Origin: Candidatus Aerophobota bacterium
Lineage (GTDB): Bacteria > Aerophobota > Aerophobia > Aerophobales > JAGGXI01
Reading direction: 5' to 3'
DNA: 48,985 bases
Assembly: GCA_021163155.1 (NCBI GenBank)
Contig: JAGGXI010000068.1
Location: 1 to 48,985, forward strand
Below the pieces are notes generated by a model, which saw nothing but the letters and a program-made list of their open reading frames with translations, did no database searches and had not been told where the DNA came from. Position 1 is the stretch's first letter. Each line of letters opens with the position of its first letter. The translations under genes and the position numbers were made by a program. Positions 23,321 through 32,642 of this stretch are shown here, one piece after another.

Positions 23321-23917
23321 ATGAAATTTCTGGCGATTTTATTTTTATCAGCTCTACTTTTTTTATTTATTCCTAATTATGGATATAGCAATTATAATCA
23401 TCCATTTATAGGAATGCCTAAAGCCTACCTTTTAGAAGAAAAAGCCTGGAACTTTTTTATTTTACCTTCAGAAATAGGGGCTGGATATGGAATAACAAAC
23501 AATCTCGATTTTTATCTCTTTACTTCCAAAAAAGAACTAACTCCAGCGATTAAATATCAATTTTTTAATGAGGGAAAAGACTTTTTTACTCTCTCCTCAG
23601 AACTAAATCTGGGCAGCGAAGAAAGCCTTGATATAATTGCCAGTAAGTATATCGCTATGATAGGGATTCATACTGGTTTAGGACTTTCCAGGGAAAATGA
23701 TAATGAAGAGTTTTTGCTTAATAACTTCGCATATCATTACCTTTTAGGTTTTGATTTTCCCATTAATCAGCGAGTTTTTGGAGAGTTAAGTTTTACAAGG
23801 GAGGAAGGAAAAAAGGTAAAAACTAACCTTTATCTTGACTGGTACCCTCACCCTGAATATGGAATCTCTCTTGAGTTTCAAAAAACTCCAAGACTATCAT
23901 TAAGTCTTCTTTTTTAA
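23321..23917 (+). CDS. Secreted, possibly beta-barrel protein of unknown function
   Basis: About 198 residues from the ATG at 23321. The frame opens at 23231 inside a repeat, and the preferred start puts a normal signal peptide at the N-terminus (MKFLAILFLSALLFLFIP). After cleavage near NYGYSN the chain shows alternating hydrophobic and polar strands with aromatic residues (FYLFTSKKELTPAIKYQFF; VFGELSFTREEGKKV), and the C-terminus ends RLSLSLLF. A terminal Phe and amphipathic strands suggest an outer-membrane barrel, but no family is recognised. No strong ribosome-binding site is visible. Confidence 0.55.
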   Translation: MKFLAILFLSALLFLFIPNYGYSNYNHPFIGMPKAYLLEEKAWNFFILPSEIGAGYGITNNLDFYLFTSKKELTPAIKYQFFNEGKDFFTLSSELNLGSEESLDIIASKYIAMIGIHTGLGLSRENDNEEFLLNNFAYHYLLGFDFPINQRVFGELSFTREEGKKVKTNLYLDWYPHPEYGISLEFQKTPRLSLSLLF

Positions 23918-23922
23918 TCAGA

Positions 23923-24015
23923 GATTTCTAAAAAAGTCAGAGAAATCTCTGATTTCGCAGATAAAAATCGAGATTACACAGATTAGAGGACTCTGGAGGT
24001 TTTTCAGCGGCCTCT
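23923..24015. repeat. Family C repeat
   Basis: AGAGATTTCTAAAAAAGTC, AGAAATCTCTGATTTCGCAG, GAGATTACACAGATTAGAG, then CTCTGGAGGTTTTTCAG. Almost the same as 43990-44092. It starts six bases after the preceding stop and ends about 25 bp before the next ATG. Confidence 0.8.
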
Positions 24016-24041
24016 AAGAATATGTTTAAAGGAAGACAAAG

Positions 24042-25046
24042 ATGATTAATTTAACAAAAAAGACAAAAAGTATTTTAATTGTCGTTTTTTTATCCATAAT
24101 AACAGTTATCTTTTTTTCTTATCCGATTAAGGCAGGAGAAGTAAAAAAATTAACAATATTATACACTAACGATTTGCATACTCATCTTTTGCCTTTTGAT
24201 TTAAAGGAATTAAAAAATAGAGGAGGGATAATTAGCTTAACCTCTCTTATCTCTGAAATTAGAGAAAAAAATGGAAATGTTCTTTTATTAGATGCAGGGG
24301 ATTTTCTGCAGGATTACTATGATATTCCAACCTCTTTACTAAAAGGCAAGCCAATGATTGAGTGGATGAATAAAATAGGATATGATGCGGTAGTTTTAGG
24401 TAATCATGAATTCTATTACGGTCCTCAGGGCTTAGCAAATCGATTAAAGGAGATAAATTTCCCTCTTCTTTCAGCAAATATTAGCAGTATTAATAAGGTT
24501 AATCCTTATATTATCAAAGAAGCTAACGGCGTAAGAGTAGGTATCGTAGGATTAACTACCCTTCATTATATCCCCTTTCAAAGATTTTTAAACCTTAAAT
24601 TCTTCAATCCTATTCTCACAGCTAAAAAATATGTTAAATTATTAGCTCCTCAAGTAGACATCTTAATTTTTCTTAATCACTTGGGAATTGATGTAGATAA
24701 ATATTTAGCAAAAAAGGTCTCCGGAATAGATATTATAATAGGAGGACATTCACATACAAAAATAGATAAACCTATTAAAATTAACAACACTTATATTGTG
24801 CAAGCTTTCAAATGGGGAGCTTATTTAGGAAAAATTGAGATTGAAATAGATAAAAATAAAGAGGGGAAATATTCCTTTTCTCAGATTAAGCATAATCTTA
24901 TTCCCGTGCTTAATGATATAAAAAGTGACGAAAAAAATAGTCTCCTGGGAAAAAATTATCAAAAAAAGATAAATAAAAAAATACCTTCAGTAGGAGGATT
25001 TGCGGGTTTTTTAATAATTGTAGCGCTTGCTTTATTTGGAGGATAA
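24042..25046 (+). CDS. 5'-nucleotidase/UshA-type metallophosphatase lacking the C-terminal domain
   Basis: 334 residues. An N-terminal signal or anchor segment (about 9-30) is followed by the calcineurin-like dimetal domain: NDLHTH (43-48), LDAGDF (about 84-89), GNHEF (about 120), LNHLGID and GGHSHTK. In UshA a second C-terminal domain carries the nucleotide-binding residues; that domain is missing here. Instead there is a short lysine-rich stretch and a terminal hydrophobic segment (GGFAGFLIIVALALFGG). It is likely a periplasmic phosphoesterase, possibly anchored at both ends; substrate unknown. AAGGAAG precedes the ATG, and the DUF1893 gene follows nine bases after. Confidence 0.8.
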   Translation: MINLTKKTKSILIVVFLSIITVIFFSYPIKAGEVKKLTILYTNDLHTHLLPFDLKELKNRGGIISLTSLISEIREKNGNVLLLDAGDFLQDYYDIPTSLLKGKPMIEWMNKIGYDAVVLGNHEFYYGPQGLANRLKEINFPLLSANISSINKVNPYIIKEANGVRVGIVGLTTLHYIPFQRFLNLKFFNPILTAKKYVKLLAPQVDILIFLNHLGIDVDKYLAKKVSGIDIIIGGHSHTKIDKPIKINNTYIVQAFKWGAYLGKIEIEIDKNKEGKYSFSQIKHNLIPVLNDIKSDEKNSLLGKNYQKKINKKIPSVGGFAGFLIIVALALFGG

Positions 25047-25055
25047 AAAACTATT

Positions 25056-25508
25056 ATGAAAAAGTTAAATAATTTAAATCTATCAGATTCAGATATAAAA
25101 TTAACAAAAAAACTGCTTAATAATTTTAATTATTCCCTTGTTGTGATAAAAAAAGGAGTGATTCTCAGTAAAAAAAGAGAAAACGGTATAAAACCTTTTT
25201 TAGAGGTAATTGATGAATTAGAAGAGGATATTGAAAACGCAACTATTGGAGATAAAATTGTAGGCAAAGCAGCAGCTCTTTTAAGCGTATTCGCTAAAAT
25301 AAAAGAGATTTATACACCCCTCTCAAGTCAAAAGGCTGTTGAGATATTAAAAAAGGAAAAAATATCTATCTATACCGATAAGATTGTCCCTTACATTAAA
25401 AATAGAGAGGGGACAGGGCTCTGTCCTTTTGAGAGACTTCTTATTGGAATAAACTCTCCCCAAAGAGCTTTTAAATTGATAAAGCAAAAGGGGTCAAATC
25501 TTTATTGA
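25056..25508 (+). CDS. DUF1893-domain protein
   Basis: 150 residues resembling the small DUF1893 family (T. maritima TM1506 type). The core pattern GDKIVGKAAALLSVFAKIKE is followed by PLSSQKAVEILKKEKISIY, VPYIKNREGTGLCPFERLL. A cytidine deaminase-like fold is known for the family, but no function is established. The conserved Cys-Pro-x-Glu is present. The ribosome-binding site (GGAGGAT) lies in the end of the phosphatase gene, so the two genes are likely co-transcribed. Confidence 0.75.
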   Translation: MKKLNNLNLSDSDIKLTKKLLNNFNYSLVVIKKGVILSKKRENGIKPFLEVIDELEEDIENATIGDKIVGKAAALLSVFAKIKEIYTPLSSQKAVEILKKEKISIYTDKIVPYIKNREGTGLCPFERLLIGINSPQRAFKLIKQKGSNLY

Positions 25509-25539
25509 TTTTATCAAACAAGGTATTTAAGTTCTTACT

Positions 25540-26847
25540 TTAAAATTTCTGCAAAAACTCTTTTAAAGAAGGCTTACCAATCTCCTGCAGTTCATATTGA
25601 ACTCGAGTTATAGGCATCTTAAAATCAATCAATTTAGCTAAGTCTATAGGAGTCCCAATAACTACTGCCTCACATCCACTATTATTAATAGTTGTCTCTA
25701 AATCTTTTAGTTGTTTTTTGCTGTATCCCATAGCTGGCAAAAGTTTTCCAATATAAGGATACTTAGTAAAGGTTTCTGAGATGGAACGCACCGTATAAGG
25801 CCTGGGATCTATAATTTCGCTGGCTTCAAATCTTTGAGCAGCTATAGTTCCTGCTCCATACTTCATCCCTCCATGGGTTAGAGTAGGGCCATCTTCAATT
25901 ACCAGAACCCTTTTCCCTTTAATGACGGAAGGGTCATCCACAGATATAGGGGAGGCGGCTTCAATAATAGGAACATTTGGGTTTACCATCATAATATTCT
26001 TTCTAACCTTCTCTATACTCTCTGGTGCTGCTGTATCTATTTTATTGATGATAACAACATCAGCAAAACGAAGATTTACGCTGCCAGGATAATAGGTAAG
26101 CTCATTTCCAGCTCGGTGAGGGTCAGTAACAACAATGCTTAAATCAGACCAATAAAATGAAAAGTCATTATTACCACCGTCCCAGACAATAACATCAGCT
26201 TCTTCTTCCGCTTTTCTTAAAATTTTCTCGTAATCAACACCAGCATACACAACTGTGCCCCGGTTAATATGAGGCTCATATTCTTCCATCTCTTCTATGG
26301 TACACTCATATCTCTTTAAATCTTCGTAAGTTTCGTATCTCTGGCATTCCTGCTTTACAAGGTCACCATAAGGCATAGGATGGCGAATAACGACTACTCG
26401 TTTGCCTCTTCCTTTAAGTATTTCTGTAACTCTGCGTGTAGTTTGACTCTTACCGCAGCCGGTTCGCACTGCAGTTATTGAAATTACAGGCTTTTTAGAT
26501 TTTAACATAGTCTTTTTTATTCCCATCAATCGAAAATCTGCTCCATTAGCATTAACCAGTGAGGCCTTTTCCATCACATACTGATGAGGAACATCACTGT
26601 AAGCAAATACTACCTCATCAACTTTTTTCTCTTTAATTAGTTGAGCTAATTTTCCTTCAGGCTCAATGGGTATTCCTTCGGGGTAAAGATCTCCTGAAAG
26701 GGCTGGTGGGTATCTTCTTCCTTCTATACCTGGAATTTGCGTAGCCGTAAAGGCTACAACTTCATAATCCTTATTGTCCCGAAAGTAAACATTGAAATTA
26801 TGAAAATCTCTTCCCGCAGCTCCCATAATTATTACTTTAGTCCTCAT
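25540..26847 (-). CDS. Cyclic 2,3-diphosphoglycerate synthetase-like P-loop NTPase
   Basis: 435 residues. An N-terminal Rossmann-like part (MGAAGRDFHNFNVYFRDN) is followed by a P-loop (AVRTGCGKSQTT, about 126-137), a switch-like WDGGNNDFSFYWSDL and a guanine-type NKID motif (VIINKIDTAAPES). The family includes archaeal cyclic 2,3-diphosphoglycerate synthetase, which makes a thermoprotectant, but most bacterial members are untested and the name should be treated as family-level. AAAGGAG precedes the ATG. It lies downstream of amino-acid catabolic genes on the same strand, which may hint at a different role. Confidence 0.7.
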   Translation of the reverse strand: MRTKVIIMGAAGRDFHNFNVYFRDNKDYEVVAFTATQIPGIEGRRYPPALSGDLYPEGIPIEPEGKLAQLIKEKKVDEVVFAYSDVPHQYVMEKASLVNANGADFRLMGIKKTMLKSKKPVISITAVRTGCGKSQTTRRVTEILKGRGKRVVVIRHPMPYGDLVKQECQRYETYEDLKRYECTIEEMEEYEPHINRGTVVYAGVDYEKILRKAEEEADVIVWDGGNNDFSFYWSDLSIVVTDPHRAGNELTYYPGSVNLRFADVVIINKIDTAAPESIEKVRKNIMMVNPNVPIIEAASPISVDDPSVIKGKRVLVIEDGPTLTHGGMKYGAGTIAAQRFEASEIIDPRPYTVRSISETFTKYPYIGKLLPAMGYSKKQLKDLETTINNSGCEAVVIGTPIDLAKLIDFKMPITRVQYELQEIGKPSLKEFLQKF

Positions 26848-26947
26848 AAAACTTACTCCTTTCTGTTAAATAGGGTTTTTATCCCTCACTTAGTAGTTAT
26901 TTTAGTAGAGCAGTTTTCAAAGTTAAAAGTCTCTAAAAAGAGAATTT

Positions 26948-26963
26948 AACCCGGATTCGGCAA
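26948..26963. repeat. Family D single end (AACCCGGATTCGGCAA)
   Basis: An exact copy of the 16-bp terminal repeat of the element at 28299-28539, followed by ACCATTGG. No second end is visible nearby. The 26848-27187 gap otherwise shows nothing I can support. Confidence 0.6.
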
Positions 26964-27187
26964 ACCATTGGAACTCTTCCTATGTAGAATTCAGTAGCGA
27001 TAATACAAATAAACTTAAGAAGAATTTGAATGACATTCTTTTCTTCAATTTCTCTTTTTAATTCTATATCCTTCATTATCTCTTCTGGCTCCTGAATTTT
27101 AGATTCTGAATCTTTCACCAATGAAGCTGTAATATTAACATTTTAGGATAACTTTGGTAAATATTGTTCAAATCACCAAATCTAAGT

Positions 27188-28246
27188 TTATAATTCTACT
27201 ATTATTCCTAAGTCTTTTTCTTTGGCAACCTTTAATGCGAGGCTGGCTGTCACCAAATCTTGCAAAGCTATACCAGTGCTATCAAATATAGTAATATCTC
27301 CTTCAGAAACTCGTCCCGCTACCTTACCCGATATAACCTCTCCTATCTCGGCCACTATATCCTCCCTGGTAATAATGCCTTTTTTAATAGGTATCTCTGC
27401 TTCTCCAACTTTAATAATCTGATTTATATCATCGGCAAATACTCTGGCAATAGAGAAGATATTTTCATTAATTTCTTGCTTACCCTCCATATCCGATCCT
27501 ATGCATGTAATATGCGTTCCCCTTTTTACCCATTCTTTTTTAATTATCGGTTTCCTGGAAGGAGTAGCCGTTACAATAACATCAGCTTCACCAACTGCTT
27601 TTTTGATATCATCAGCAACTTTAAAAATTATATCATATCTTTTAGCTAAGGTTTTAAAATAGTCTTTATCATTTTCATATTTTGACAAGAAATCGTTCTT
27701 CAGTCTTATTTTGATATTGTTACAAAAATTAATAGCCATTTCGTTGGAAATTGGATCATATACTGTAACTTTTTTGATATTTTCCAGAGTTGTCAGAGCC
27801 GCTGCAGTCTGAAAGAGCGCTTGACGTCCAGCACCAATTATCAAAAGGTTTTCCGAATCTTTTCTTGCAAGGTATTTAGCCCCAATTCCTCCCGCTGCTC
27901 CGGTACGTAAGCCTGTTATATGTTCAGCACTTAGAACGCCTAAAGGCACTCCCGTTTGGCTGTCAAATACCATAATTGCACCTATAAGAGATGGTAAATT
28001 TTTCTTGATATTTTCACCAAACCAGGATACAATTTTTAAACCAAACACATTTACATTGCCTTTAAGTTGCCCGGATTTTATATCCATATCAGCTTTACCA
28101 GGCTCAAAAACATGGGTTATGATTGGAAATAAGGAAGCCTGATCGGAATCTTTAAGTATGTATGCCTCTTCTACTATCTGTATTACGTTTTTGATATCAA
28201 GCAATTCTTTTATTATTTCTTCGTTTAAAACTCTAAAACTAATCAT
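27188..28246 (-). CDS. Ornithine cyclodeaminase/mu-crystallin family protein
   Basis: 352 residues, normal for the family. NAD-binding region LIIGAGRQALFQTAAAL and GLRTGAAGGIGAKYLARKD are diagnostic. Members include ornithine cyclodeaminase (ornithine to proline), alanine dehydrogenase and delta1-pyrroline-2-carboxylate or ketimine reductases. With a proline racemase-family gene in the same region, proline or cyclic imino-acid chemistry is the most attractive guess, but the substrate is not readable from sequence. AAGGAG precedes the ATG. Confidence 0.85.
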   Translation of the reverse strand: MISFRVLNEEIIKELLDIKNVIQIVEEAYILKDSDQASLFPIITHVFEPGKADMDIKSGQLKGNVNVFGLKIVSWFGENIKKNLPSLIGAIMVFDSQTGVPLGVLSAEHITGLRTGAAGGIGAKYLARKDSENLLIIGAGRQALFQTAAALTTLENIKKVTVYDPISNEMAINFCNNIKIRLKNDFLSKYENDKDYFKTLAKRYDIIFKVADDIKKAVGEADVIVTATPSRKPIIKKEWVKRGTHITCIGSDMEGKQEINENIFSIARVFADDINQIIKVGEAEIPIKKGIITREDIVAEIGEVISGKVAGRVSEGDITIFDSTGIALQDLVTASLALKVAKEKDLGIIVEL

Positions 28247-28298
28247 TTATACACTCCTTTTCCATTTTATAGTAATAGTTTACTTTTCTAAACTATTG

Positions 28299-28539
28299 AA
28301 CCCGGATTCGGCAATTTGAATAATGACCATTAAGTTTATCCTGGAATATTGTTCTGAGTCTAATCTTTATGAAAATTAAATTTTTTAAAGCTTTTTAGGA
28401 ACAAAAAATATTTTTCTTTTTTGGGTAGGGGCGACTTCAGTCGCCCTTTGCAAAACAAGAGCTAAAGTCTATTGGGAGGCTAAAGCCTCCCCCTACCCAG
28501 GCCAAGAAGCACACTCTAACAGTTTGCCGAATCCGGGTT
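28299..28539. mobile_element. MITE-like element with 16-bp perfect inverted ends
   Basis: AACCCGGATTCGGCAA at 28299-28314 and its exact complement at 28524-28539 bound 241 bp without coding capacity. Inside, 28423-28498 is a two-hairpin module, GGGCGACT-tc-AGTCGCCC and GGGAGGCT-aa-AGCCTCCC, enclosed by GGGTAGGGG...CCCCTACCC. No clear target-site duplication is seen. Solo or diverged ends at 26948 and 41096 belong to the same family. Confidence 0.65.
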
Positions 28540-28625
28540 GAAGTAATTTAAGAACTTCTCTCCTTGTATTTTTAACTTATTTTAACCACCAAAATTTGAG
28601 GCAAAATTCATCTACTCAAATTCAT

Positions 28626-28758
28626 CTTGCCAATCAACTTTTATAGGAAACTCATCTTATTAGATTTTTAGAATATCTTGAAATCCGTAATATTTGTATT
28701 AATAACGATCTATGTAAGAAGAGAAAGATTAATTTCAAAATCACAGATTCCACATTTA
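28626..28758 (+). repeat. Family E dispersed repeat, copy 2
   Basis: About 130 bp matching the reverse complement of 82-215. With the MITE-like element it accounts for most of the 28247-28842 intergenic stretch, where no gene is supported. Confidence 0.65.
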
Positions 28759-28842
28759 TTGAGATAGGGAATGGTCGCGATCGCTCCCTACTTTATAAAA
28801 GGATTTTCCTGAAAAAGACAGCTGCCAATAACTCATTATAGT

Positions 28843-29811
28843 TTATGTAGAAGCTCTGGTTAGCTTATTAAACAGGTCATCATCAATATTTCCCCCACTT
28901 ATAACAACAACAATTTTTTTAGCTTTAAATTTTCCTTTGTTTTCTATTAGTACAGCTGGTCCTACAGCTCCTGCCCCCTCAACAACCTGATTATCTTTTT
29001 CCCAAAGGAACCTTATTGCTTCCTTTATAGTCTCTTCCTTTACTAAAATAATCTCATCTACATTCTTTTGAGCTATTTCAAAAGTAATTGACCCCTCTTC
29101 AATTCCCCCTGAAAGACCATCAGCAATTGAATCTTCAATTCTCATCTTGACAATTTTCCCGGCTTTCAATGACTCATACATTACTGGAGAAGCTTTTGAT
29201 TGAGCTCCGATAACCTTTATATCTTGATTTCTATCCTTAACTGCCGTAGCAATACCAGAGATTAAGCTACCTCCTCCTACAGGAACCAATACTGTCTCAA
29301 CTTCTGGAAGCTCTTCTAAAATTTCCAATCCAATTGTCCCCTGACCGGCAATAACAAGTGGGTCATTATAAGAAGAGATGTAAGTCATTCCCTCTTCACA
29401 GGCTAAGTCTAACGCCTTTTGTTCAGTTTCATCCCACTTTTTTCCGTATAATATTAACTCAACATTATATTTTTTAATTTTATTTATTTTTTTCCTGGGC
29501 GCAGCCTCTGGAACAATAATTTTTGCTGATAAATTCAATTTTTCAGCTGCCATTGCCACAGCTAATCCGTGATTTCCAGAAGAAGGAGTTACAACTCCTC
29601 TCTGTTTTTCTTCAGGAGTCAAATGTAATATCTTATTAAAAGCTCCTCTAATCTTAAATGCATTGCTTACCTGCGTATTTTCTAATTTTAAGTATACTTC
29701 CCCCTGGCAAAGTGAACTTAAAAAATGAGAATACTTTAAAGATGTCTTCTTTATAAAAGGTTTTATGATTTCCCTTGCATTTTTTATCTTATCTATATTT
29801 ACATACATCAT
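28843..29811 (-). CDS. Threonine/serine dehydratase-type PLP enzyme
   Basis: 322 residues, fold type II PLP enzyme. The cofactor lysine is Lys53 in NAFKIRGAFNK; SSGNHGLAVA binds the substrate carboxylate and PVGGGSLISG the phosphate. There is no C-terminal ACT-like domain, so it resembles the catabolic TdcB/serine racemase group and not allosteric IlvA. It would deaminate threonine or serine to 2-oxobutyrate or pyruvate. It starts four bases after the aminotransferase gene and is co-transcribed with it. Confidence 0.85.
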   Translation of the reverse strand: MMYVNIDKIKNAREIIKPFIKKTSLKYSHFLSSLCQGEVYLKLENTQVSNAFKIRGAFNKILHLTPEEKQRGVVTPSSGNHGLAVAMAAEKLNLSAKIIVPEAAPRKKINKIKKYNVELILYGKKWDETEQKALDLACEEGMTYISSYNDPLVIAGQGTIGLEILEELPEVETVLVPVGGGSLISGIATAVKDRNQDIKVIGAQSKASPVMYESLKAGKIVKMRIEDSIADGLSGGIEEGSITFEIAQKNVDEIILVKEETIKEAIRFLWEKDNQVVEGAGAVGPAVLIENKGKFKAKKIVVVISGGNIDDDLFNKLTRAST

Positions 29812-29815
29812 AATT

Positions 29816-30937
29816 TTATCCTTTACTTTGAATTTCTTTCAATGTTTCATCGATAAGGTCTAAGCCGGCTAAAAGATAATCCTTTTCTGCTCCATAGCCA
29901 AGACGAATAAAGTGGTCCATACCAAAACAATCACCAGGTACAATAAGAACACTCTTTTCATGAAGAAGTTTTATAATTAGCTGGGTAGAATTAATATCTA
30001 AATTGTAGCGGATAAAAGCAATCGCCCCGGCCTGGGGAGAAATAAGCTTGAAGAGATCAGCATGGTTTGAAAGCCATTTTTTTACTAAGGCTAAATTTGT
30101 GTTTAAGATTTTTCGATTGCGAGATAAAATCTTCTGACGCATTTCTGGCTTAAGAGCTAAAGAAGCCAGATAGTCATTAATAATTCCTGGAGCAATGGTT
30201 GAATAATCATGACGAGACCAGCTTTCTGCTATAATTTTTTTAGGACCAACCATCCAGCCAATCCTCAAACCAGGAAGAGCATAAGCTTTGGAGAGCCCAC
30301 CATTGACAATAACCTTCTCATACTTACCCCAGAAACCTGGTGTTTCTTTGCCGTTTAATTCTGCTCCCCGATACACTTCATCAGATAAAATCCAGGCTCC
30401 TACTCTATCAGCCACTTTAACAATCCCTTTTATCGATTTTTCACTCAGCACGGCTCCAGTAGGGTTATTGGGATCACAGACGGCTATCATTTTTGTGTTA
30501 GGAGAAACAATCTTTTTTAGCTCTTCAAGGTCTGGTGCCCAGTTGAGCTCTTCTTTAAGATAAAATGGCTTAACTTTAGCTCCCAAAGAGCGGGCAAGTC
30601 CCCAAATCTGCATATAATTGGGGAGCATTAAAATTAGCTCTTCACCGGCTTTTAGATTGGTCCATATTGAAATAAAGTTTGCCTCTGATGAACCATTTGT
30701 CACTAAAATATTATCAATGTCACTCCCCGGATAAAGTTGACTAATAGCTCCTCTTAATTCTATAGTTCCATTGGTCTGACTATATCCCAAACGTAAGGAT
30801 ATCAACTCTTCAAGCTCATCCTTATTAGTTAACTCTTTTAAAAGTAGAGGATGAACACCACTTTCAGAAAGATTGTATTTAACTCTGTTCTCCCATGTAG
30901 ATTGTAACCTTTCCATCTCAAACTCTTCAATTTTCAT
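29816..30937 (-). CDS. Class I/II PLP aminotransferase
   Basis: 373 residues, fold type I. Landmarks are TNGSSEANFIS, DPNNPTGAVLSEKSI, SDEVYRGAE and the PLP lysine Lys217 in GGLSKAYALPGLRIGW. It has the overall look of the aspartate/capreomycidine-synthase-like aminotransferase group; the amino donor is unknown. AAGGAGGAG precedes the ATG. It is coupled to the dehydratase gene downstream and forms part of the amino-acid catabolic region. Confidence 0.85.
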   Translation of the reverse strand: MKIEEFEMERLQSTWENRVKYNLSESGVHPLLLKELTNKDELEELISLRLGYSQTNGTIELRGAISQLYPGSDIDNILVTNGSSEANFISIWTNLKAGEELILMLPNYMQIWGLARSLGAKVKPFYLKEELNWAPDLEELKKIVSPNTKMIAVCDPNNPTGAVLSEKSIKGIVKVADRVGAWILSDEVYRGAELNGKETPGFWGKYEKVIVNGGLSKAYALPGLRIGWMVGPKKIIAESWSRHDYSTIAPGIINDYLASLALKPEMRQKILSRNRKILNTNLALVKKWLSNHADLFKLISPQAGAIAFIRYNLDINSTQLIIKLLHEKSVLIVPGDCFGMDHFIRLGYGAEKDYLLAGLDLIDETLKEIQSKG

Positions 30938-30980
30938 ATAAAACTCCTCCTTTTTCTCACCATAGTAGTGTCAAATTTTC

Positions 30981-31020
30981 TTCCCTCTCCCCTTGTGGGA
31001 AAGGGTCAGGGTGAGGGGGT
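30981..31020. repeat. REP-like CCCTCTCCCC...GGGTGAGGGGG sequence
   Basis: TTCCCTCTCCCCTTGTGGGA followed by AAGGGTCAGGGTGAGGGGG. Very similar short repeats are widespread between bacterial genes. It lies in the 134-bp gap between the C69 peptidase and the aminotransferase. Confidence 0.6.
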
Positions 31021-31071
31021 AAAAGTTTTTCTTTGTATCTTTTCCACCCCCACCTTAATCCGGGATTAAAA

Positions 31072-32559
31072 TTAGTAGGCACCGCGTGCCTCACCAGCCA
31101 ATTTGCTTAACAGATTCTTCTCTAAAATGAAAGCATTATCCAAAGCATTTAGAGCTAAACCATTAGAATAGATAGTTAAAAACTTTGCTGATAAGGTTTC
31201 ATTTTGGTTATGTAGCTCAATAGCAACCTTTTCAATAGTCGGCTGCCATGCAAACTCTTGATTCTCAAAGGCTTCCCAAACAGGCTGCACATCCTTTGCC
31301 ATCTCTGAGAAATTTGTAAACACCACACTGGTTATTGTCCTAAAAGCCCAGTAGGCGGATTTACTATCATACTCATCGGTTCCAAGTTGATACGCAAGAG
31401 GAACTTCTGTAATACCTGAATAATATGGGACATAGACACTAGTCCGAGGCGCAGACATACTCAGCCACATCACTCCTCCTATCGGATTTGGTAACCAATC
31501 TCTTAACTGAAGGACATGCGATTCTAATGTGTTTGAAATGCCAATGCCTCTTTCTTCTTTACCGCTGGGGGTCTCTGTATCATACTTAGTTCCCTGGTAA
31601 TGGTATCTCAGAAAAGACATAACACGCTGGGGTGTAATTTTCTCATCCGGGGTAAGGAACAACGGATACCGTTTTGCCTCCGGGTCAAGCTCAGCAGAAG
31701 GAGTTAGAAAATGCTGTCCTCCCCATACACGGCGGTAGTTACGAACCGACGGGCTACCTGCGGTTCCGTATGCCCTGGCAAAGTTAAATGGCTCACCACT
31801 CGCAGGGTCATAAAGACTATGTGCTTTTGCAAAGGTAATGAGATCCGCAGAACCCATAAAGTTGGACGTATCGGATAGATTTACCTCGCCTATCCGTAGT
31901 GCATTTGGTTCTACCACATAGCTATCATCTGGAACCCTTACCGCTACCCAGTGGTGGCCTCCGCCAACCTCAAGCAACCAGGCTTCATTCGGGTCCCCTA
32001 TTGCCATTCCAAATATCTCACTGGAACCGTGCTCTTCAACGAGGTCTCCCACCAGCTTTACGCCATCTTTTGCTGTTTTCGCTCTTTGTAAGACTAATGC
32101 TGTTATTATATTTTCTCCTATACCTGTTTCTATTACAGGGTCCGTCTCTTTGGCCTTATCATTCTGAGCGGCACTTTCAGTAGCGCTTACACCTACCTGA
32201 TACTCATTAATCCCACCCTCATTGAATCTTCCTTGAGTAGGGTCCCAATCCTGTGCCGAGACATATTTATAGGTTACCGATGGTTGTGGACAAACAAAAT
32301 TTGTAGCGGACTTAATTACCTCTCCAGATTTATGGGTTTTTTTTGGCACAACGATTATATGCTTAGCCCAGTTGCCCGGGAAGTCTTCATTACGGGCAAC
32401 CAATATAGATCCATCTGTTGTAGCAGCTTTTCCAACGATTAACATTGTGCACCCGTGATTATCCATGTTGGAGCTTGATAGGGTAGCTAATACGCTAAGC
32501 AAAACTACAACAACAAATCCTATTGTTATAAAACGCCAACCTAATCTTTTATCCTTCAT
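31072..32559 (-). CDS. C69-family dipeptidase (Ntn hydrolase), exported
   Basis: 495 residues. An N-terminal hydrophobic segment (about 8-28) is followed directly by the presumed catalytic Cys37 (NHG-CTMLIVGK), then TDGSILVARNEDF, the family's conserved start. In PepD-type enzymes processing exposes this cysteine as N-terminal nucleophile. Other landmarks are EVGGGHHWVAVRVPDD and the C-terminal NGLALNALDNAFILEK. It would cleave dipeptides outside the cytoplasm and feed the adjacent amino-acid ABC transporter. It lies downstream of the solute-binding protein gene, with a strong hairpin between them. AAGGAG precedes the ATG. Confidence 0.87.
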   Translation of the reverse strand: MKDKRLGWRFITIGFVVVVLLSVLATLSSSNMDNHGCTMLIVGKAATTDGSILVARNEDFPGNWAKHIIVVPKKTHKSGEVIKSATNFVCPQPSVTYKYVSAQDWDPTQGRFNEGGINEYQVGVSATESAAQNDKAKETDPVIETGIGENIITALVLQRAKTAKDGVKLVGDLVEEHGSSEIFGMAIGDPNEAWLLEVGGGHHWVAVRVPDDSYVVEPNALRIGEVNLSDTSNFMGSADLITFAKAHSLYDPASGEPFNFARAYGTAGSPSVRNYRRVWGGQHFLTPSAELDPEAKRYPLFLTPDEKITPQRVMSFLRYHYQGTKYDTETPSGKEERGIGISNTLESHVLQLRDWLPNPIGGVMWLSMSAPRTSVYVPYYSGITEVPLAYQLGTDEYDSKSAYWAFRTITSVVFTNFSEMAKDVQPVWEAFENQEFAWQPTIEKVAIELHNQNETLSAKFLTIYSNGLALNALDNAFILEKNLLSKLAGEARGAY

Positions 32560-32642
32560 CTAAAATAACTCCTTTTCGAGATATTTGAGGGGGCAATGCT
32601 TTGCATTTCCCTCAATGGCTCTGTCGACACACACAAAGCAGA

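Noticed and set aside
26933-27121. A 62-codon minus-strand frame (MVKDSESKIQEPEE...)
   Set aside because: No ribosome-binding site, and its C-terminus is encoded by a family D terminal repeat; it may be a relic but cannot be supported as a gene.
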